A stretch of 57,173 nucleotides of DNA. It comes from an uncultured Clostridia bacterium. Its GTDB lineage: Bacteria; Bacillota; Clostridia; Christensenellales; Aristaeellaceae. The stretch spans positions 1 to 57,173 of the forward strand of contig CAMJPQ010000013.1 of the NCBI GenBank assembly GCA_946407745.1. The letters run 5' to 3'. This document shows positions 26,401-33,688 of this stretch, piece by piece. The notes under the pieces were generated by a model. It was given only the letters and a program-made list of their open reading frames with translations. It searched no databases and was not told where the DNA came from. A program made the position numbers and the translations under genes. Positions within the stretch are counted from its first letter, which is position 1. Each line of letters begins with the position of its first letter.

Positions 26401-27593
26401 TCCTGCACCACGTCGCTGCGCACATAGCCCCACAGGCCGTTGGCGTTGACATAGTACCAGGTATACCGGTCCCCGGAGGGCTGCAGCGGGCTGTCGGAAT
26501 AGGCCATCACTGTACCCAGGCGGATCTTGCCGATGGAATTGCCTGCCTCGATGCGGGGCTCGCTGCGCAGGTTGACATTGTCGGTAATCGTCTTTACAAA
26601 GTGTCCGGCAGGCTTCGGTGTCGCGGTCACCACCGGGGTGGAGGTGGCGGACATTTCCCTGCCCTTTTCGTCACATTCCGTCAGCAGGTCGCCGCGGATG
26701 TAGCCCACATCGCCCTCAACGACGACCTCATACCACCAGTAGCTGTCGCCCTCCGGCTTGATGGGATTGGAAATATACGGCAGCACCAGATTCTTTCCCA
26801 CCGTTCGGAAGGAATTGGTGGGGTTGATTTCCGGCTGCAGACGCACGTTCACATTGGATGTGATGGTTTTCACATAGCCCAGTATCTGGTAGAAGGGGGT
26901 GGCGGTGGGGGTCGCCGTGGGTGCAGGTGTCGGGGTGCGCCAGCTCGTCTCCGAGGCGCTGGCGGACAGGCGCACAAAGTCACCCTGGATATACCCCTCC
27001 TGGCCGTTCAGCAGCACGTGGTACCACGGGTCCTCGGAATTCTCCGGGGGATAGGAAAAAACGCGCACCACATCGCCCCGGTTGACCTGGAACAGCACAC
27101 GGCCGCGCATGCTGGGCGCTTCGCGGAAGTTGACCTCGGAGCCAACCACCCGGCCGTACACCTCGCCCACCACATCAATGTTTTCTTTCACACCGATGGA
27201 CGGACGGGTTCCAAGCGTGCCGTCCTTTTCATACTGTGTGGCTTCGCCCGGTGTCAGCGGATAGAAAAAGTCGCCGTTGATCCAGCCGGTGCCGGTCATC
27301 TCTTTTCCGGTTTTGTCCTTGGCGGTATAGGTCACGCAGTACCACAGCACATCGTTGACCGTAGCGCTTTCCCTGATCGGCATCACGGTTTTGGCTTCCA
27401 CCACCGAAACACGGGGGCCGTTTTCACCGGGAGTAGCCCGCACATTCACGCCGTCGGACAGTACCCGCCCGTACCAGCCGGCAGCGCCGGCAGGCAGCGA
27501 AACCAGGGTCAGCAGCAGCGCGAGCACCATCAAAAGCGCGGCAGCGCGCGTTGCGGGGCGAGGGCGGAGGGAAGAGCAATGTCCTGTCATCAT
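23415..27593 (-). CDS. Large exported protein: eleven SH3-like repeats, PG-binding-like domain and an uncharacterised C-terminal domain
   Basis: 1392 residues. A signal peptide (AALLMVLALLLTLVSLPAGA) is followed by eleven bacterial SH3-like units, each with 'GYV(K/R)', 'VNVRxxP', 'WYxV' and 'GYxRxD', separated by Pro/Thr linkers typical of cell-wall proteins. A helical peptidoglycan-binding-like stretch lies near 1165-1228. The last 150 residues form a distinct domain with GGQHADIEPL, RRPCLVTIG and ICLHFTNSRTHG; its Cys and His residues recall L,D-transpeptidase chemistry without matching the YkuD motif. It is probably a wall-bound amidase, transpeptidase or adhesin. The start has AGGTG five bases upstream. 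It is a single gene. Confidence 0.85.
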   Translation of the reverse strand: MMTGHCSSLRPRPATRAAALLMVLALLLTLVSLPAGAAGWYGRVLSDGVNVRATPGENGPRVSVVEAKTVMPIRESATVNDVLWYCVTYTAKDKTGKEMTGTGWINGDFFYPLTPGEATQYEKDGTLGTRPSIGVKENIDVVGEVYGRVVGSEVNFREAPSMRGRVLFQVNRGDVVRVFSYPPENSEDPWYHVLLNGQEGYIQGDFVRLSASASETSWRTPTPAPTATPTATPFYQILGYVKTITSNVNVRLQPEINPTNSFRTVGKNLVLPYISNPIKPEGDSYWWYEVVVEGDVGYIRGDLLTECDEKGREMSATSTPVVTATPKPAGHFVKTITDNVNLRSEPRIEAGNSIGKIRLGTVMAYSDSPLQPSGDRYTWYYVNANGLWGYVRSDVVQECNEDGSAIDAPTSVPVTLAPTAVVTTPSAVTPTPHSASGWVKVTGSTVNVRNDPSTATGTVVARVTRGQILPYAGTPTRPAGDSRTWYFVSYGSGWGYIRSDLVQECNEDGSAIGTVTPVPVITEVPVTAPPVITEAPAASGYVKTIKGSVVLRAAPSVSTGARITAVAYGVVMPYAALVQPQGETYSWYYVEYNGTWGYMRADCVQPCDEHGGPISGPTAVPTGTTPTPTSPSYVTPTPTQQPVVTETPAASGYVKTIKGSVVFRSSPAISPATWLATVPYGTVMPHGGAVRPSGDTYSWYYVEYQGTWGYMRADCVRECNADGTDITAPTVAPTGSLPTATPTLAPVTEAPAVSGYVRITGTSVNVRSGPSVTSPSLGTALRGTVLPFAGLPVQAPGESNYWYFVRFGNQWGYVRNDYVTECNADGSDLVSPTATAIVPTPTSTGPEPTPTLARTGFVRVTVNSVNVRSTPQVTAGNIITQARYGSVMAFYGQPVIPSGSVYSWYYVRVGSTMGYIRSDYLRECNPDGSDIVTPTAVPGTPTPTPVITAPPTEGPVVVGYVRTTATIVLREAPQGTTIETIAISTVLPVVGDTVRYSGYTWYPVVSPVSGRTGYLRGDYLLECDEYGRTFPPVTPTPTAEPVTTATPTPTPTQGTVTGYVKIRSYSANVRSGPSTAYSRIGTVYQNTVLAYYGAPVAEGSYLWYNVSTSFGMGYVRSDLIILTDMGGDPITTATPTVAPTPTYDPANNEAEYFTLSTSSAGYLSSDLNNQEVTRLTRALKNQGYYSGSVTSSYTSAVASAVSAFERAIGVTADGIAWPSVQHALYGTRPYDPGVVATLTMDIYPAEKIDWYTGGIQDMWPKGANMKIYDVYTGIVWWAHRWSGGQHADIEPLTAADTARLCQAYGVSTAEELQRGNKWERRPCLVTIGNRTFACSLYGIPHNPEGDTISNNNMGGQICLHFTNSRTHGTNIVEENHVKAIQYAWEHAPQGHK

Positions 27594-27666
27594 GAGATCA
27601 CCTCTTTGATGATAGCAATATCTTTTCGGGATGGCAAAAACCGCATCCCGCTGGATGTCCTCTTGT

Positions 27667-27695
27667 ATTTTATTGCGAAATTATTACGATGTCAA
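27667..27695 (-). promoter_or_regulatory. Promoter of the SH3-repeat gene
   Basis: On the minus strand TTGACA, a 17-base spacer and TAAAAT, giving a leader of about 65 bases. Confidence 0.8.
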
Positions 27696-27756
27696 GACAA
27701 TTATTGCGAATATATGAAGAAATGTTGCAGGTTTCATGTCTGCTGCATCTGAAAGC

Positions 27757-27778
27757 GCGCATTCTATCCAGAATGCGC
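27757..27778 (-). terminator. Possible terminator of the threonine aldolase gene
   Basis: A perfect 9-bp hairpin (GCGCATTCT / AGAATGCGC) 25 bases after the stop, but with a poor U-tract (GCTTTC). Confidence 0.45.
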
Positions 27779-27802
27779 CTGAATTATATTGTGCAGATCT
27801 GT

Positions 27803-28828
27803 TTACAGCTTTCCGATCAGCTCTATCAGCTGATCCACGGCTTCATCCGGCGTGGCCCAGGAGACGCACAGGCGCACCGCAGTGCTCTTTTCATCCACCC
27901 TCTCCCAGGTTTCATAGATGAAGTGCTCGTCCATCTTCTCCAGCTGATCGTCCGTCAGGATGGGGAAAAGCTGGTTGGTGGGCGAATCAATCAGCAGCGG
28001 CAGGCCCCTTTTGAGCAGGGCATCCCGCACGCGCATCGCCTGGTCCACCACTTTTTTCGCCATGGTGAAGTACAGGTCCTTCTCCATCAGCGCCTCAAAC
28101 TGCACGCCCAGCAGCCGGCCCTTGGCCAGCATGCAGCCCTGCCGCTTCATCATATACCGGAAATCCTTTTTCAGCTCGGGGTTCAGGATCACCAGCGCCT
28201 CGCCGAACAGCGCGCCGTTCTTGGTGCCGCCGATGGTGAAGGCGTCGCACAGCTTCGCCAGATCCGCCGGCATCAGGTCGCAGGTTTCCGCCTGCAGGCC
28301 AACGCCCAGCCGCGCCCCGTCGATGTACAGGTACAGCCCGAGGTCCTGGCAGGTGTGGTACAGGTCCACCAGCGCCGCCCTGTCGTAGACGGTGCCCAGC
28401 TCTGTGGACTGTGAAATATACACCATGCCGGGCTTCACCGTGTGTTCGTTGTCCCCCTGCAGGGCCACCTCCACAGACACCTGTGTCCCGCTGATGCGGC
28501 CGTCTTTCCCCTTGATGGGCAGCACCTTGTGGCCGGTAGCCTCCACCGCGCCTGTCTCATGCACGTTGATGTGGCCCGTGGCCGCGCACAGCACGCCCTC
28601 AAAGGGGCGCAGGGCCGAGGCGATCAGCGTCGCGTTGACCTGCGTGCCACCCACCAGGAAGTGTACGTCCGCTTCGGGGCACTTGAAGGTCGCGCGGATC
28701 ATGTCCGCTGCGTGGGCGCAATGGGGGTCCATGCCGTAGCCCGGGTTCTGCTCCAGGTTGGTCTCCGTCAGGGCCTTGAGTACCGCCGGATGGCAGCCCT
28801 CCAGATAGTCACAGGAGAAGTTGTACAT
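27803..28828 (-). CDS. Threonine aldolase family PLP enzyme
   Basis: 341 residues, a fold-type I beta-eliminating lyase. NFSCDYLEGCHPAVLKAL at the N terminus, HINVHETGAVEATGHKV, YIDGARLGVGL (cofactor aspartate and arginine) and the PLP-lysine site IGGTKNGALFGEAL identify low-specificity threonine aldolase. Reaction: L-threonine or allo-threonine to glycine and acetaldehyde. A nearby fhs gene suits one-carbon and glycine metabolism. The start at 28828 is set by AAGGAAAGG; ten extra in-frame residues upstream are rejected. No promoter was recognised in the 160 bases upstream. Confidence 0.88.
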   Translation of the reverse strand: MYNFSCDYLEGCHPAVLKALTETNLEQNPGYGMDPHCAHAADMIRATFKCPEADVHFLVGGTQVNATLIASALRPFEGVLCAATGHINVHETGAVEATGHKVLPIKGKDGRISGTQVSVEVALQGDNEHTVKPGMVYISQSTELGTVYDRAALVDLYHTCQDLGLYLYIDGARLGVGLQAETCDLMPADLAKLCDAFTIGGTKNGALFGEALVILNPELKKDFRYMMKRQGCMLAKGRLLGVQFEALMEKDLYFTMAKKVVDQAMRVRDALLKRGLPLLIDSPTNQLFPILTDDQLEKMDEHFIYETWERVDEKSTAVRLCVSWATPDEAVDQLIELIGKL

Positions 28829-28988
28829 ACTCGTTTTTCCTTTCCTTAAAGGCAGCACCGTTCAGTTGAGGCAGAAGAGAAGGTGTGAATACTGCGGCAG
28901 ATACAATTGCCGAATTCAAAGCTGTTCGGTTGCTTCAGGAGGTGGATGGTCCTCTGTGGATACCGTATTGTACGGTACCGCCTTCTCA

Positions 28989-29555
28989 TCACAGTGCGCC
29001 GGGATTCATTTTTTCCAGTACCCCGCTCTTCCGCAGGGCCGGCAGCAGCCCATGGTAGAACACGGGCGCAGCCACAAGGGACACCGCCGCGTTGATCAGC
29101 GAGGGAATCAGCTTGGAGACCATCGTCGCCCAGGTGGCGTCCAGCGGATAGCCGTAGACAAAGCGCTGGAACACAAACGTTTTCAGCATATACGCCGCCA
29201 CATAGGTCAGAGAGCCCGCCGCCGCCGCGACCAGCAGCCGCCGCAGGCTGAGGCGTTCCGCGCTGCGGACAATACGTCCGCACACCCACGCCATAAGAAA
29301 CTTGGATACAAAGGTGATCAGCACATTCACCAGGTCGTAGCCGCCTGCCAGCGCGTCGTACAGGGCGGAGCCGAGTCCCGCGGCCACGCCGCCCTGCACC
29401 GGCCCCAGCAGCAGGCCGGAAAGCAGGCAGATCGCGTTGGCAAAATGCACTTTGCTTCCCAGCAGCGGGAAGCGGAACAAAGTGACCACATAGACAAGGG
29501 CAGCCATCACCGCCATGAACGTGATTGAGTAAACAGAAGCCGTTCTGCGCCGCAT
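28989..29555 (-). CDS. ECF transporter S component
   Basis: 188 residues, about five to six membrane segments. VHFANAICLLSGLLLGPVQGG and GLGSALYDALAGGYDLVN match the substrate-binding S components of energy-coupling-factor vitamin transporters, which dock on a shared EcfT/EcfA module encoded elsewhere. The substrate cannot be read from the sequence. Position beside the tetrahydrofolate enzyme Fhs hints at folate or a one-carbon cofactor, but no riboswitch is visible to support that. GGGGGAGG lies eight bases before the ATG. Confidence 0.78.
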   Translation of the reverse strand: MRRRTASVYSITFMAVMAALVYVVTLFRFPLLGSKVHFANAICLLSGLLLGPVQGGVAAGLGSALYDALAGGYDLVNVLITFVSKFLMAWVCGRIVRSAERLSLRRLLVAAAAGSLTYVAAYMLKTFVFQRFVYGYPLDATWATMVSKLIPSLINAAVSLVAAPVFYHGLLPALRKSGVLEKMNPGAL

Positions 29556-29587
29556 GGCAGCACCTCCCCCGGCAAAAAAAGCGTCGC

Positions 29588-29616
29588 AAAAACCCCCAAC
29601 CCACAGGGGTCAGGGG
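29588..29616 (-). terminator. Terminator-like hairpin between fhs and the ECF gene
   Basis: On the minus strand CCCCTGACCC / GGGTTGGGGG with a CTGT loop and TTTTT. The two central positions of the stem do not pair well. It probably ends the fhs transcript. It begins just downstream of the ECF gene's -10 box. Confidence 0.65.
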
Positions 29617-29617
29617 C

Positions 29618-29646
29618 ATTGTAGCATATTGAAAGGGAAAATACAA
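29618..29646 (-). promoter_or_regulatory. Promoter of the ECF S-component gene
   Basis: On the minus strand TTGTAT, a 17-base spacer and TACAAT. Transcription would begin inside the 5' arm of the hairpin at 29588-29616, so the new transcript would not form the full terminator. Confidence 0.6.
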
Positions 29647-29689
29647 CGCAATGAGCCACTTTGGCACGCCAGTTTTGGAATCTGTCCGT

Positions 29690-29717
29690 TACAATTCAGC
29701 CTTTCGGCTGATTTGTA
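29690..29717. repeat. Isolated hairpin related to the parA-parB hairpins
   Basis: TACAATTCAGCC / GGCTGATTTGTA with a TTTC loop, near-identical in its outer arm to the hairpin at 18562-18589. The same AATCTGTCCG string precedes both regions. It lies 43 bases after the fhs stop. Confidence 0.6.
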
Positions 29718-29759
29718 GCAGCCGTTTTCTTCCTATCCATTGCGCCGCCTGGGTGCGCA

Positions 29760-31427
29760 TCAGAACAGGCCGCTGATCCTGCCGTTGTCGTCCACATCGA
29801 TGCCCTCCGCCGCGGGCACCCTCGGCAGGCCGGGCATCGCAATGATGTCGCCGGCAAACGCCACCACAAATCCGGCACCCGCGGACAGCCGCACCTGGCG
29901 GATGTTCAGCGGATACCCGCTGGGCGCGGCCAGGCGCTTCGGGTCATCGGAGAAGGAGTACTGCGTCTTGGCAATGCATACCGGCGCGTTTCCCCAGCCC
30001 TCCGCTTCAAAGGCAGCCAGCTGTTTTTCGGCAGCCGGGGCGAAGGACACGCTGCCCGCGTGGTACACCCGGCGGGCAACCGCTTCGATCTTTTCCTTCA
30101 GGGGGAGGCTGTCCTCATAGGTAAAGGTCAGTGGGGATTCGCCCGCGGCATCCACCAGCGCGCAGACCTGTTCCGCCAGGTCGGTCACGCCCTCGCCGCC
30201 TCTGGCCCAGCCGTCGCAGAAGCCAACCGGCGCGCCGGCAGCCTCCACCGCGCCGCGCAGCAGCGCAATTTCCGCCTCTGTATCGCTGACAAAGTGATTG
30301 ATAGCCACCACACAGGGCATGTGCCACACATCGCGGATGTTGGCAATGTGCGCAAGCAGGTTCTCCATGCCGCGCTTCAGGTACTCAAGCCCCTCCTGGC
30401 TCAGCTCCGCCTTGTGGCAGCCGCCGTGGTGCTTCAGCGCGCGGATGGTGGCAACCAGCACCACCGCGTCCGGTCTCAGGCCGCTCTGACGGCACTTGAT
30501 GTCAAAGAATTTTTCCGCGCCCAGGTCCGCACCGAAGCCGGCCTCCGTCACCACATAGTCCGCCAGGGAAAGGGCGGTGCGGGTGGCAATGACGCTGTTG
30601 CAGCCGTGGGCGATGTTGGCGAAGGGTCCGCCGTGGATCAGGCAGGGCGTGCCGTCAATGGTCTGCACCAGGTTGGGCTGCAGGGCATCGGTCAGCAGCG
30701 CGGCCATGGCACCCTGTGCGTTCAGGTCGCCGGCCGTCACGGGCGTGCCGTCCCACTTCCGGGCCACCTGCAGCCGGGCCAGACGGCGCTTCAGGTCGGC
30801 GCGGTCGATGGCCAGGCAGAACACCGCCATCACCTCGCTGGCCGCGGTGATATCAAAGCCATCCTCACGGGGCATGCCGTTGGCCTTTCCGCCCAGGCCG
30901 CTCACGATGTCGCGCAGCTGGCGGTCGTTCACGTCCAGGCAGCGGCGCCAGGTCACCTGGCGGGGGTCAATGCCCAGTTTGTTGCCCTGCTGGATGTGGT
31001 TATCCACCATCGCCGCCAGCAGGTTGTTGGCGGAGGTAATCGCGTGCAGGTCGCCGGTGAAATGGAGGTTGATCTGCTCCATCGGCAGCACCTGGGCGCG
31101 GCCGCCGCCTGTGGCACCGCCCTTCATGCCGAACACAGGGCCCAGCGAAGGCTCGCGCAGGGCGAGCATGGCTTTTTTGCCCAGCTTGGTCATGCCGTCC
31201 GCCAGGCCGACAGACACAGTGGTTTTGCCCTCACCGGCCGGCGTGGGGTTGATGGCGGTCACCAGGATCAGTTTGCCCTGGCGCCTCTTGGGCAGGGCGG
31301 TGGGCTCAACCTTGGCGATGTAGCGGCCATAAGGCGCATAGGCTTCCTCAGGGATACCGGCCTTTGCGGCAATCTCCTGGATCGGGCGGGGAGTAACGGA
31401 CTGGGCAATTTCGATGTCTGTGGGCAT
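29760..31427 (-). CDS. fhs: Formate--tetrahydrofolate ligase
   Basis: 555 residues, the family's usual length. It makes 10-formyl-THF from formate, THF and ATP, in the folate branch of the Wood-Ljungdahl route or for purine synthesis. [16 protein letters not shown] is the nucleotide loop; [14 protein letters not shown] and the later [20 protein letters not shown] are family signatures. The start at 31427 has GGAGG seven bases upstream; a longer frame into the promoter is rejected. It is a single gene with its own promoter; a hairpin terminator follows at 29588-29616. Confidence 0.96.
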   Translation of the reverse strand: MPTDIEIAQSVTPRPIQEIAAKAGIPEEAYAPYGRYIAKVEPTALPKRRQGKLILVTAINPTPAGEGKTTVSVGLADGMTKLGKKAMLALREPSLGPVFGMKGGATGGGRAQVLPMEQINLHFTGDLHAITSANNLLAAMVDNHIQQGNKLGIDPRQVTWRRCLDVNDRQLRDIVSGLGGKANGMPREDGFDITAASEVMAVFCLAIDRADLKRRLARLQVARKWDGTPVTAGDLNAQGAMAALLTDALQPNLVQTIDGTPCLIHGGPFANIAHGCNSVIATRTALSLADYVVTEAGFGADLGAEKFFDIKCRQSGLRPDAVVLVATIRALKHHGGCHKAELSQEGLEYLKRGMENLLAHIANIRDVWHMPCVVAINHFVSDTEAEIALLRGAVEAAGAPVGFCDGWARGGEGVTDLAEQVCALVDAAGESPLTFTYEDSLPLKEKIEAVARRVYHAGSVSFAPAAEKQLAAFEAEGWGNAPVCIAKTQYSFSDDPKRLAAPSGYPLNIRQVRLSAGAGFVVAFAGDIIAMPGLPRVPAAEGIDVDDNGRISGLF

Positions 31428-31473
31428 GCGGTTCCTCCGTTCACGAACGTTTGTGTACTTGTCCAACGTTGCC

Positions 31474-31501
31474 ATTATATCAAAGACGTACAAAAATGCA
31501 A
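31474..31501 (-). promoter_or_regulatory. Promoter of fhs
   Basis: On the minus strand TTGCAT, a 16-base spacer and TATAAT. Confidence 0.8.
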
Positions 31502-31534
31502 TCCAGGATTTTAATGTTCGTGTTTTTACGTCAC

Positions 31535-31563
31535 TTGCCCGGGCTGTCTTTTTATGCTATCAT
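31535..31563 (+). promoter_or_regulatory. Promoter of radC
   Basis: TTGCCC, a 17-base spacer and TATCAT with extended -10 TG, 37 bases before the radC start. Confidence 0.65.
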
Positions 31564-31600
31564 TTCACACGTAAAACAGAGGCAGGGAGGCGGCACACCA

Positions 31601-32275
31601 ATGGCTGAAATGCACGAGGGGCACAGGAAGCGCCTGCGCGAGCGCTACCGCGCCGAGGGGCTGGACCGCTTTGCCCCGCATGAGGTGGTCGAGCTGCTGC
31701 TGTGCTACGGCCGCGCCAGGGGGGATGTGAATCCCATTGCCCACCGCCTGCTGGAAACCTTCGGCACACTCAAGGGCGTGTTTGAGGCCACCCCGGATCA
31801 GCTGATGGCTGTGGAGGGCATCGGCGAGGAGACGGCCACCCTGCTGTCGCTCACAGTACCGCTGTTTCGCCGCTATTCTGCGTGCCTGTGCGAGGAGCAG
31901 AGAACGCTGACCTCCACCGCCGCCGCAGAGTCCTACTGCGCGTCCCTGCTGGCGGGGCGCAGGCACGAGTGCTTCTATGTCATCAGCCTCAGCGCCAGGA
32001 ACACGGTCATCGGCGAGCGGATGATCGCGGAGGGCTCGCTGAACGCGGTGCCGGCCTATCCGCGCCGCGTGGCGGAGGCCGCGCTGAATCACAACGCCAG
32101 CGGCGTCATCCTCTGCCATAACCATCCGAGCGGCGGCTGCACTCCCTCTGCCGATGATGTGCAGATCACTCAAAAGCTCCGCCAGGTGCTGGAAGCGCTG
32201 GACATCCGCCTGCTTGACCACATCGTGGTCGGCGCGCCCGGCACCCACTCCATGGCGTCGAGCGGCTGGAAATAA
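31601..32275 (+). CDS. radC: RadC family JAMM/MPN+ protein
   Basis: 224 residues. The N-terminal helix-hairpin-helix part has LKGVFEATPDQLMAVEGIGEETA; the JAMM metalloprotease-type site is complete as HNHPSGGCTPSADD. It was long called a DNA repair protein, but the biochemical role is unsettled. The start at 31601 has GGGAGG upstream; an in-frame extension to 31451 would run across the promoter and is rejected. The DUF218 gene follows after 11 bases, so radC probably leads an operon with it and rsmG. Confidence 0.92.
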   Translation: MAEMHEGHRKRLRERYRAEGLDRFAPHEVVELLLCYGRARGDVNPIAHRLLETFGTLKGVFEATPDQLMAVEGIGEETATLLSLTVPLFRRYSACLCEEQRTLTSTAAAESYCASLLAGRRHECFYVISLSARNTVIGERMIAEGSLNAVPAYPRRVAEAALNHNASGVILCHNHPSGGCTPSADDVQITQKLRQVLEALDIRLLDHIVVGAPGTHSMASSGWK

Positions 32276-32286
32276 AGGTGATATTG

Positions 32287-32904
32287 ATGAAAAGAAAGAG
32301 AAGCCTGCCGCTGCGCATCCTCATCTGGCTGGTCACGGCGGCGCTGGTGTTTTACCTGTGCGTTTTCTGTATGGTGCTGTGGCAGGAGCATCACCTGGCG
32401 GAGCCGAAGGACTACGATGCCATCATCGTGCTCGGCGCGCAGGTGAAGCCGGACGGCACTCCCAACGTGCAGCTGGCCTGGCGGCTGGACGCCGCCTATG
32501 ACGCCTGGCAGAAAAAGCGCTGCGCCATAGTGGTGTGCGGGGCGCAGGGCGCGGATGAGCCGGTCGCGGAGGGCGACGCCATGAAGACCTACCTGATGGG
32601 CAGGGGCGTGCCGGAGGAGGATATACTCAAGGACACCGCCTCCTTCAACACGAGGGAAAACCTGCGCAACGCCGCCGCGCTGCTGGAGGGCAGGAACGTG
32701 CGGCGCGTGGTGATTGTGACCAGCGACTACCACCTGCCCCGCGCGATGCGCCTGGCCCTGGACGAGGGCTTTGAGAATGTGACAGGAATTCCCAGCCGAA
32801 CACTGGGCGGTATTCACTGGCTGAAAAACCACCTGCGCGAGCCGGTGGCCTGGATGAAATACTGGGCAGAGCGGCTGCTTGGCCGTGAGCTGCGTATCAC
32901 CTGA
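32287..32904 (+). CDS. YdcF/SanA-like DUF218 membrane protein
   Basis: 205 residues. One N-terminal membrane segment (about residues 11-31), then the DUF218 core: YDAIIVLGAQVKPDG, VVCGAQGADEP, ASFNTRENLRNAA and VIVTSDYHLPRAMRLA. E. coli relatives (ElyC, SanA) affect envelope permeability and peptidoglycan or undecaprenyl-phosphate metabolism, without a proven reaction. The ATG at 32287 follows AAGGTGAT; a GTG three codons earlier overlaps that site. It lies between radC and rsmG on the same strand. Confidence 0.85.
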   Translation: MKRKRSLPLRILIWLVTAALVFYLCVFCMVLWQEHHLAEPKDYDAIIVLGAQVKPDGTPNVQLAWRLDAAYDAWQKKRCAIVVCGAQGADEPVAEGDAMKTYLMGRGVPEEDILKDTASFNTRENLRNAAALLEGRNVRRVVIVTSDYHLPRAMRLALDEGFENVTGIPSRTLGGIHWLKNHLREPVAWMKYWAERLLGRELRIT

Positions 32905-32916
32905 GGAGCAGAGGGA

Positions 32917-33663
32917 ATGAGCGCCATAGAGCACGCAATGCTGCGCCGCCTGACAGAATGCGGCATACCGGCCGACGAAGAGCGCGTGGAGCGCCTGGCG
33001 CGTTATCACGCGCTGCTTGTGGAATGGAACACCCGCATGGACCTGACCGCCGTGACGGACGAAGAGGACATGCTGGACCGGCACTATGCCGACAGCCTTT
33101 CTCCCATGGCCATTCCGGGGCTGATCCCGGAGGAGGGCAGCCTGATCGATGTGGGCACAGGGGCCGGCTTTCCCGGGCTGCCGCTGGCCATCTGGCTGCC
33201 GCAGTGGCGGGTGACCCTGCTGGACAGCCAGCAGAAGCGGCTGAATTTCCTCTCCGCTGTGGTGGAGGAGCTGAAGCTGACGAACGTGAAGCTTGTGCAT
33301 GCCCGCGCGGAGGACGCTGCCCGTCAGCCCGCCCTGCGGGAAGGCTTTGACCTGGCGGTGGCCCGCGCCGTGGCGCCACTGCCGGTGCTGGCTGAATACC
33401 TGCTGCCCTTTGTGAAGGTTGGCGGCAGGGCGCTGTGCTGGAAGGGCCCCGGCGTGACAGCCGAGGCGGAAGCTGCGCGCAGCGCAGCGAGGCTGCTGGG
33501 CGGCCGGACGGACACCTTCCTTCCCGTCACCTTTCCCGGCAGGGAGTGGCAGCATCTGCTGGTGCCCATCGCGAAGGTGGCCTCCACAAATAAAAAGTAC
33601 CCCCGCAAGGCAGGGGTTCCGGCAAAGCTGCCGTTGGGCACAGGCCCCGGCGGGGCAAAGTGA
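32917..33663 (+). CDS. rsmG: 16S rRNA (guanine-N7) methyltransferase RsmG (GidB)
   Basis: 248 residues. It methylates N7 of G527 in 16S rRNA; loss gives low-level streptomycin resistance in other bacteria. LIDVGTGAGFPGLPLAI is the SAM site; LLDSQQKRLNFL and the C-terminal KYPRKAGVPAKLPL are diagnostic. In many Firmicutes it sits beside soj/spo0J near the origin; here it is about 13 kb from parB and grouped with radC. It ends in a terminator shared with the convergent MATE gene. Confidence 0.95.
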   Translation: MSAIEHAMLRRLTECGIPADEERVERLARYHALLVEWNTRMDLTAVTDEEDMLDRHYADSLSPMAIPGLIPEEGSLIDVGTGAGFPGLPLAIWLPQWRVTLLDSQQKRLNFLSAVVEELKLTNVKLVHARAEDAARQPALREGFDLAVARAVAPLPVLAEYLLPFVKVGGRALCWKGPGVTAEAEAARSAARLLGGRTDTFLPVTFPGREWQHLLVPIAKVASTNKKYPRKAGVPAKLPLGTGPGGAK

Positions 33664-33688
33664 GGACGAAACCGCCCTCACTTTTTTT
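33657..33688 (+). terminator. Terminator of rsmG
   Basis: AAAGTGAGG / CCTCACTTT with a run of seven T. The 5' arm includes the rsmG stop codon, and the 3' arm overlaps the last codons of the convergent MATE gene. Confidence 0.85.

Noticed and set aside
24400-26900. Periodic repeats that might suggest a CRISPR array
   Set aside because: Period and content match in-frame SH3 domains and Pro/Thr linkers; no short identical repeats with unique spacers.
27610-27640. A TTGCCA-N17-TATCAT promoter match just upstream of the SH3-repeat gene
   Set aside because: The start would fall on the ribosome binding site; the TTGACA-N17-TAAAAT match at 27667-27695 is better in sequence and position.
25764-27752. 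662-codon plus-strand open frame opposite the SH3-repeat gene
   Set aside because: The minus frame has a signal peptide and eleven regular SH3 units; the plus frame is Gly/His/Arg-rich without structure.
31428-31600. A folate or other riboswitch upstream of fhs
   Set aside because: The leader is about 40 bases, too short, and no conserved aptamer core was seen.
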